Shown here: positions 59,003 to 64,000 of the stretch, one piece after another | Layout of the letters: each line of letters starts with the position of its first letter | Position numbering within the stretch: position 1 is the first letter of the stretch | Origin: Actinacidiphila acidipaludis | GTDB taxonomy: Bacteria; Actinomycetota; Actinomycetes; Streptomycetales; Streptomycetaceae | Assembly: GCF_019890725.1 (NCBI RefSeq) | Contig: NZ_JAINZZ010000033.1 | Location: forward strand, 1 to 64,000 | Length of the DNA stretch: 64,000 nucleotides | Reading direction: 5' to 3' | The notes under the pieces: model-generated | Seen by the model: the letters and a program-made list of their open reading frames with translations, nothing else | The model's database searches: none | What the model was told of the DNA's origin: nothing | Position numbers and translations under genes: made by a program

Positions 59003-59557
59003 CTAGAGGTAGGGACCCGAGCGGCCCTGGCGGCCGGGCTGGGGCTCCTCCTCGCCACCGCCGATCCCCGGAGGCAGGGCGCGACGCATCTGCTCGAGCT
59101 GGGCGCGGGCCGCCATCTGCTGGGCGAAGAGCGCGGTCTGGATGCCGTGGAACAGCCCCTCCAGCCAGCCCACCAGCTGGGCCTGGGCGATCCGCAGCTC
59201 CGCCTCGCTGGGCACGCTGTCATTGGTGAAGGGCAGCGACAGCCGCTCCAGCTCCTCCACCAGCTCCGGCGCAAGGCCCTGCTCCAGTTCCTTGACCGAA
59301 CTGGCGTGGATCTCCTTCAGCCGCACGCGACTCGCCTCGTCCAGAGGAGCGGCCCGCACTTCTTCCAGGAGCTGCTTGATCATGCTGCCGATCCGCATGA
59401 CCTTCGCCGGCTGCTCGACCATCTCCGTCACCGGGGTCTCCCGGACGTCGTCGCCCTCACCGGAAGCGCCACCCAGGGCCATACCGTCCGGTCCGACGAC
59501 CAGGACCTGCGGGTTCTGAGAATTCTCCGGCGAGCGTTCGTTCATCGGCATCTCCAT
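59003..59557 (-). CDS. bpa: Bacterial proteasome activator (Bpa/PafE)
   Basis: The 184-aa helical protein has the Bpa core: TEMVEQPAKVMRIGSMIKQLLEEVRAAPLDEASRVRLKEIHASSVKELEQGL and LRIAQAQLVGWLEGLFHGIQTALFAQQMAARAQLEQMRRALP. It forms a dodecameric ring that opens the 20S proteasome without ATP. The C-terminus SGPYL corresponds to the GQYL tail that docks into the proteasome in Mycobacterium, with Pro in place of Gln. ATG 59557 was used, and ATG 59545 (good GGAG 6 nt upstream) is also possible. Confidence 0.92.
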   Translation of the reverse strand: MEMPMNERSPENSQNPQVLVVGPDGMALGGASGEGDDVRETPVTEMVEQPAKVMRIGSMIKQLLEEVRAAPLDEASRVRLKEIHASSVKELEQGLAPELVEELERLSLPFTNDSVPSEAELRIAQAQLVGWLEGLFHGIQTALFAQQMAARAQLEQMRRALPPGIGGGEEEPQPGRQGRSGPYL

Positions 59558-59580
59558 GCGCCCATTGTCCCGCACCCGGG

Positions 59581-62457
59581 TCATCCGTCAGCGCGGCGGG
59601 TCAACTGCGGACGAGCCCGGGTGACCGCCGCGGCCAGCAGCGTCGCCCCCAGCGGCACCGCCAGCATCAGCAGCACCAGCGTCCCCCATGGCACCACGAT
59701 GGGCACGTGCGGCAGGCTGTCCGCCCGGCCCCAGCCGTTGTCCACCGCCGTGTGGTACGTGGACCACTCCTCCCGCAGTTGCGCCCGGCGCAACCCGATA
59801 GCGGGCAGCACCCCCGCCAGCGACCCCAGCACCACGCCCATCGCGGCGATCAGCCCGCACTGGAAACCCGACAGCCGGCGACGCACGCCCGGCGCCGCGC
59901 CTATCGCCGCGAGCGTCTTCAGGTCCGGCTCCGCGTCGGCCTGCGCCAGCCCGGTGGCGATCCCCGCCGCGCCCACCGTCACCAGTCCGGCGAAAATCGA
60001 CAGCGCCAGCAGCACCAGGTGGTTCTTGCTCTGGTAGCCCTTCTCCAGATACGTCTCGGCGTCCGAACCGAAGTTCGCCAGCGCACCGGCCAGCGCCTGC
60101 TGCTGCGCGCCCGACGGCATCCGCGACGTCGTGTAGTACGAGCCGAACGGCACCGTCCGGAACCCCGCCGCCAGCGCCGCCTGCCGCGGCATCACCGCGA
60201 CCAGCCCGTACGGCGTCCGCTCCCCGGCCACGTGCACCGGCACCGTCCGCACCTCGCCCGACGGCGTCCGGTCATCCGTCTGCTGCTTCGCCATGTCCGT
60301 GATCAGCCGCAGCCGCAGCGACCCGTGATCGTCGTAACGCCGGTCGAACAGCACCGTCTCGCCGCGGGCCAGCGCCCGCTCGGCGGCACCGTCACGGATC
60401 CCCAGCGCGTGCAGCACCGCGGGCCCGCCGACCGTCACATCGCCCTCGGTGTCCATCGCGACCTGCCCGCCGCCGTAGGCGCAGCGCCAGTCCGTGGCGA
60501 ACGACCGCCGCTCCGCCAGGCTCAGCTGCGTCGGGTCGTCCACCCGCTCCGACGGGCACTGGTTCGCGGTCGGCACCTGCAGCTCGAAACCGCCGCACCC
60601 CGACTGGTAACTGTGCGGCTCGCACGTCCTCGGCCCGTAGACCAGGCGCGACACGTCCGCCCGGCCCGACACCGGGAAGTGCTTCTCCACCGCCGCCCGC
60701 ACCGCGCCCAGCTCACGGCCCCCGTCGCTGCCGCTGCTCACCGCGTACACCCCGCGGGGCGCTCGCGCCGTGTACGCGTCATGATCCTGGCGGTCCTGGC
60801 TCGCCGCGTACGTGGCGACCGCCACCGAACCGGCCACCGCCGCCAGCACCGCCGCCACCGCCGGCGCCGTACGTCCCCGGTTGCGCACCGCGTCCCGCAG
60901 CGCCAGCCGCGGGGCCGTCGGCAGCCACCGGCCGAAGCGGCCGAACGCCCCCACCAACACCGGCGTCAGCGCCACCACACCCAGCTCCGCGACACCCGAA
61001 CCCAGGCCCACCACCATGACGCTGTCGGTCCGCGTCGAACCGAACACCGCGATGCCTGTGCCCAGGCACACCGCGCCCAGGCCTATCACCGGCATGACCC
61101 GGCCCGCGTGCCGCACCCCGCGCCGCCCGGTCAGCGACGACAGCACACTCTGCCGCGACGCGTTGACCGCCGGCACCACCGCCGCGAGCAGCCCGGTCAG
61201 CACCGCCAGGCCCGCGATCGCCGCCAACTCCAGCGGCCGCAGCGCTAGTCCGCCGAACCGCTTGCCGACGTACTCCTCCAGCCAGCCGCGCAGCAGCGCC
61301 GTCAGCGCCAGCCCCAGCAGCGTGCCCGTCACGGCCGCGACCACACCGATCACCAGACCACCCGACAGCACGATCGCCCGGATGTGCCGGCGGTCACCGC
61401 CGTTCGCCCCGACCAGCCCCAACTGCCGGCGGGAACGACGCGCGCCCACAGCGAACGCCGGACCGGCCAGCAGGCACACCTCGAGTATCGCCAGCGCGCC
61501 CACCGTCACCGGGGCGGCGACCGTCTCGGCCTTCTGCACCCCGGTCTGCACGACCCCGGTCGACGTCTTCGCCACCCGGTAGAACGGCACGTCCGCGCGG
61601 GCCGGCGGATGCAGACGCACCTCACGCGACTCCACCACCACACCCAGGCTGTTGGCGTGCATCACCATCGGCCACGAGTACCCGCCCGGCAGCGACACCA
61701 GATACGACGGCGGCCCGTTCTGCCCCTCGTACGCCGACCCCGCCGCCTTCATCGCGCTCGTGTACCCCGCGATGAACGCGCCCGGGAGCGCCGTCAGCTC
61801 CTCGACTCCCAGCTCACTCGGCAGGTCGTACGCCCCCACGATCCGGTACGCCCGGTCGAAGCCGCGCACCCGCACCAGCGAATCCACATGCAGACCACTG
61901 GACTTCAGCAGCGCCTGCGTGGCGATCATCTCGTCCGGCGACCGCGGAAACCGCCCCCGGTCCAGGTCGACGATCCCCGCCGCGATCGGGTCGTCGGCCT
62001 TCAACTCGCGCACCGACGTGTCCAGCAGCCCCGAACGCGTCCGGATCCGCGCATAGGTGCTCTGGTCGGTGATCCAGCGCGCACCCGCCGGGATCGCGGT
62101 CCGCGGATCGACGTCGGAGTCCGCCTCGTCCCGCGCCTGCTCGCTCTCGTCCTGCTTCTGGTCCGCCGGCAGCGCCTCCTCGTTCACCGGCGACTGCACC
62201 AGCGGCCGATGACCCATGCCCCCGCTGCCCAGCCGGGCGTCGGCCGCCCCTATGTCCCGCGTGACCTGCTGCTGCTTCGTCAACTCCGAGCTGCGGACGG
62301 TGATGTCCGCCGCGCTCACCCCCATGATCGGCAGCGCGATCATCGCCAGCACCAGGGCGCTGCGCCCCTTGTAGCGCCACGCGTCACGCCGCGCGATCCG
62401 GACGGCGGCCCGCCACGCGTGGAAACGGCCCGCCTCCGTACCCCCCGACCCGCTCAT
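59581..62457 (-). CDS. ABC transporter permease, FtsX/MacB-like
   Basis: The 958-aa protein has an N-terminal transmembrane helix (SALVLAMIALPIMGVSAADI), a long extracellular domain and FtsX-type transmembrane bundles near the middle (GALAILEVCLLAGPAFAVGARRSRRQLGLVGANGG) and at the C-terminus (GIATGLAQADAEPDLKTLAAIGAAP). This is the duplicated FtsX topology of actinobacterial export permeases. It overlaps the ATPase stop by 4 nt (ATGA), so the two form one transporter. The substrate is unknown (lipoprotein, peptide or drug-like molecules are possible). Confidence 0.93.
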   Translation of the reverse strand: MSGSGGTEAGRFHAWRAAVRIARRDAWRYKGRSALVLAMIALPIMGVSAADITVRSSELTKQQQVTRDIGAADARLGSGGMGHRPLVQSPVNEEALPADQKQDESEQARDEADSDVDPRTAIPAGARWITDQSTYARIRTRSGLLDTSVRELKADDPIAAGIVDLDRGRFPRSPDEMIATQALLKSSGLHVDSLVRVRGFDRAYRIVGAYDLPSELGVEELTALPGAFIAGYTSAMKAAGSAYEGQNGPPSYLVSLPGGYSWPMVMHANSLGVVVESREVRLHPPARADVPFYRVAKTSTGVVQTGVQKAETVAAPVTVGALAILEVCLLAGPAFAVGARRSRRQLGLVGANGGDRRHIRAIVLSGGLVIGVVAAVTGTLLGLALTALLRGWLEEYVGKRFGGLALRPLELAAIAGLAVLTGLLAAVVPAVNASRQSVLSSLTGRRGVRHAGRVMPVIGLGAVCLGTGIAVFGSTRTDSVMVVGLGSGVAELGVVALTPVLVGAFGRFGRWLPTAPRLALRDAVRNRGRTAPAVAAVLAAVAGSVAVATYAASQDRQDHDAYTARAPRGVYAVSSGSDGGRELGAVRAAVEKHFPVSGRADVSRLVYGPRTCEPHSYQSGCGGFELQVPTANQCPSERVDDPTQLSLAERRSFATDWRCAYGGGQVAMDTEGDVTVGGPAVLHALGIRDGAAERALARGETVLFDRRYDDHGSLRLRLITDMAKQQTDDRTPSGEVRTVPVHVAGERTPYGLVAVMPRQAALAAGFRTVPFGSYYTTSRMPSGAQQQALAGALANFGSDAETYLEKGYQSKNHLVLLALSIFAGLVTVGAAGIATGLAQADAEPDLKTLAAIGAAPGVRRRLSGFQCGLIAAMGVVLGSLAGVLPAIGLRRAQLREEWSTYHTAVDNGWGRADSLPHVPIVVPWGTLVLLMLAVPLGATLLAAAVTRARPQLTRRADG

Positions 62458-63314
62458 GACGCCGCACCACCGGTCAGCAGCGACTCCGCGGACGATCGCA
62501 GCGTCATGTCGACGACCGATCCGTCCCGCAGGAACACCACCCGGTCCGCCCACGCCGCGAACCGCGGCTCGTGCGTCACCAGCACCCCGGCCGCCCCCGC
62601 GTCGCAGCGCGTCCGCAGCAGCGCCAGCACCGCCTCACCCGTCTCCGAGTCCAGCGCGCCCGTCGGCTCGTCGGCCAGCACCAGCCGCCGGTCACCCACC
62701 AGCGCACGGGCGATCGCCACCCGCTGCTGCTGGCCACCCGACATCTCGTCCGGGAACCGGTCCGCGAGATGCCCCAGCCCCATCTCCTCCAGCGCGGCCA
62801 GCGCCTCCTTGCGGGCGCGCCGTGTGGACACACCGTCCAGCTCGCGGGGGAGTGCCACGTTCTCCGCGGCGGTCAGCGCCGGAATCAGGTTGTAGTCCTG
62901 GAAGACATAGCCGATGCTGCGCCGCCGCAGCGCCGCCAGCTCCTTGCGGCTCGCGGCCGACAGATCCGTGCCCTCGACCACCACCCGCCCCGACGTCGGC
63001 AGATCCAGGCCGCCCGCGATCGTCAGCAGCGTGGACTTGCCCGAACCGGACGGCCCCATCACCGCGACCAGTTCACCGGGGAACACGTCGAGATCGATCC
63101 CCCGCAGCGCGTGGACCTCGGTGGCCCCGCTGCCGTGCACGCGCGTCAGCTCCTCCAACCGCAGCACGGGCTCCGGCCCCGACCGCGCGGCAGAGGGCGA
63201 CGCGGAGGCGGTCGGTGCCGACTGCGCGGACGGTCGGGAGGGTGAGCCCTGCGCGGGAACGCGCGGACGGTCGCCGGGACCCGGCTGATCGGACGGTGTG
63301 CTCGTGCTGGACAT
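62454..63314 (-). CDS. ABC transporter ATP-binding protein, MacB/LolD-like
   Basis: The 286-aa protein has a Ser/Pro/Ala-rich N-terminal extension of about 50 residues that most LolD/MacB ATPases lack. The ATPase proper follows with Walker A GPSGSGKST, the Q loop in YVFQDYNLIP, ABC signature DEMSGGQQQRVAIARAL, Walker B RRLVLADEPTGALD and the H loop HEPRFAAWADRV. ATG 63314 has GGGGAG upstream. It energises the FtsX-like permease next to it. The PadR regulator gene upstream is on the same strand, so the three genes may share control. Confidence 0.95.
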   Translation of the reverse strand: MSSTSTPSDQPGPGDRPRVPAQGSPSRPSAQSAPTASASPSAARSGPEPVLRLEELTRVHGSGATEVHALRGIDLDVFPGELVAVMGPSGSGKSTLLTIAGGLDLPTSGRVVVEGTDLSAASRKELAALRRRSIGYVFQDYNLIPALTAAENVALPRELDGVSTRRARKEALAALEEMGLGHLADRFPDEMSGGQQQRVAIARALVGDRRLVLADEPTGALDSETGEAVLALLRTRCDAGAAGVLVTHEPRFAAWADRVVFLRDGSVVDMTLRSSAESLLTGGAAS

Positions 63315-63456
63315 CAGAACTGCTCCCCCTGGTCGTGTACTGGTGGCACCGGCGGCCGGAGGCGGGTGAACCCCCGGCCGCCGCCCGGTGATCGCCGGCG
63401 TGCCGAACAACTCGGTCGTTCTGCCCGGGCGGTGGTCGGCCGCCCGGACGGCGCGT

Positions 63457-64000
63457 TCAGCGCCGCTTTCCCGGCCTGCCCGCCGCCCCGGCCTCCCGGC
63501 CCGCCCGCCCGGCCGGCCCGCCCTGCGGATCCGCGGCCGCGCCCGGCTGCGGCCCGGCGGCCCAGGCAGGACCCGTCGCCGCGAGCCGGGCCAGCTTGGT
63601 CTCGCAGTGGTCGAGCCAGCGCGCCTCGGCCTCGGCCTGGAATATCAGCTGGTCAAGGACCAGTTGCCAGGCCACCTCGTCACGGTCCGGAGCGGTCTCT
63701 CCCCGCGTGACCGCCTCCATCGCCTGGGCCTTGAGGCGCGTGTAGTCCTGCATCGCCTTGATCGTGTGCACCCGCTGCGCCTGGATGACCGCCCGCACGT
63801 CCACATCGGGCGCCCCGACGGCCATCGCGAGCTTGATCGCCAGCTCGTCGCGCGGCGGGCTCGCCCGGTCGACCGGGCTGGCGAACCAATGCCGGAGCTC
63901 CGATCGCCCGCCCTCGGTGATCGCGTACAGGGAGTGCCCCGCGTCGTCCTCGCCCGCGGGCACCACGAGACCGTCCCGCTCCAGCCGGGACAGCGTCGTG
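63457..64000 (-). CDS. PadR-family regulator, 5'-truncated by window edge
   Basis: The frame is open to the right edge, so the N-terminal part of the winged helix is missing. Visible parts are the end of the HTH wing (TLSRLERDGLVVPAGEDDAGHSLYAITEGGRSELRHWF) and the C-terminal helical dimerisation domain typical of PadR (FQAEAEARWLDHCETKLARL). A Pro/Ala/Gly-rich tail follows. PadR proteins often control adjacent exporter genes and respond to small ligands. The exporter at 59581-63314 is the likely target. Confidence 0.9.
   Translation of the reverse strand, partial: TTLSRLERDGLVVPAGEDDAGHSLYAITEGGRSELRHWFASPVDRASPPRDELAIKLAMAVGAPDVDVRAVIQAQRVHTIKAMQDYTRLKAQAMEAVTRGETAPDRDEVAWQLVLDQLIFQAEAEARWLDHCETKLARLAATGPAWAAGPQPGAAADPQGGPAGRAGREAGAAGRPGKRR

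Noticed and set aside
1-64000. Secondary-metabolite gene cluster or mobile island in the window
   Set aside because: No PKS/NRPS, terpene synthase, integrase or transposase is present; the order looks like core chromosome with small accessory inserts.

Overview
The window is high-GC actinobacterial chromosome, most likely Streptomyces or a close Streptomycetaceae relative. The signs are near-saturated third-position GC, frequent GTG starts, XRE(DUF5753)/DUF397 pairs, a mycothiol-dependent isomerase-family gene, an F420/PPOX-type oxidoreductase, a bacterial proteasome activator (Bpa), several secreted hydrolases and a few rare TTA codons. The order metG - aspS - acyl-CoA dehydrogenase - M18 aminopeptidase - GntR/MFS - branched-chain 2-oxoacid dehydrogenase operon - response regulator - two Ser/Thr kinases - Bpa looks to me like a conserved part of the Streptomyces core. 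That is from memory and unverified. I see no rRNA, tRNA, CRISPR array, transposase or integrase.

Layout. 1-4.6 kb: two-component system (response regulator cut by the left edge), two SDR oxidoreductases and a P-loop kinase-like protein. 4.7-7.4 kb: a compact WXG100-like / T7SS-type polymorphic toxin / putative immunity cassette. 7.5-11.1 kb: secreted protein, XRE + DUF397 pair, membrane-anchored Cys/His protein, GH46 chitosanase with a palindromic operator. 11.3-14.1 kb: HD-domain protein, PPOX oxidoreductase, LCP cell-wall ligase. 14.3-16.7 kb: STAS protein, XRE regulator, RsbW-like ATPase and DUF397 protein, a partner-switching-like regulatory island with repeated TGCACGTGCA palindromes. 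16.9-25.1 kb: metG, an operon of SigE-family sigma factor / membrane protein / L,D-transpeptidase, aspS, and a large SpoIIE phosphatase.

25.4-41.2 kb: beta-helix secreted protein, TetR with divergent membrane protein, VOC, pirin, SseB, acyl-CoA dehydrogenase, M18 aminopeptidase, thioredoxin/NHL protein, secreted HExxH protein, LURP-one protein, nitrilase-family protein and mycothiol-dependent family protein. 41.4-49.2 kb: GntR-MFS operon, DUF7144, DUF2252, small membrane/SHOCT/DUF6325 proteins and a large secreted protein. 49.3-52.9 kb: bkdABC-type operon for branched-chain 2-oxoacid oxidation, which supplies branched acyl-CoA starters. 53.3-58.9 kb: LuxR-type response regulator, APH-like kinase and two divergent membrane Ser/Thr kinases. 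59-64 kb: Bpa, MacB/FtsX-like ABC exporter and a PadR-family regulator cut by the right edge.

The most noteworthy points are: (i) the toxin/immunity cassette at 4.7-7.4 kb; (ii) the STAS-XRE-ATPase-DUF397 island with palindromes shared by two promoter regions; (iii) TTA codons, implying bldA dependence, in three genes, two of which belong to XRE-type regulatory loci; and (iv) readable operators and promoters, notably the chitosanase palindrome and the TetR divergent region.
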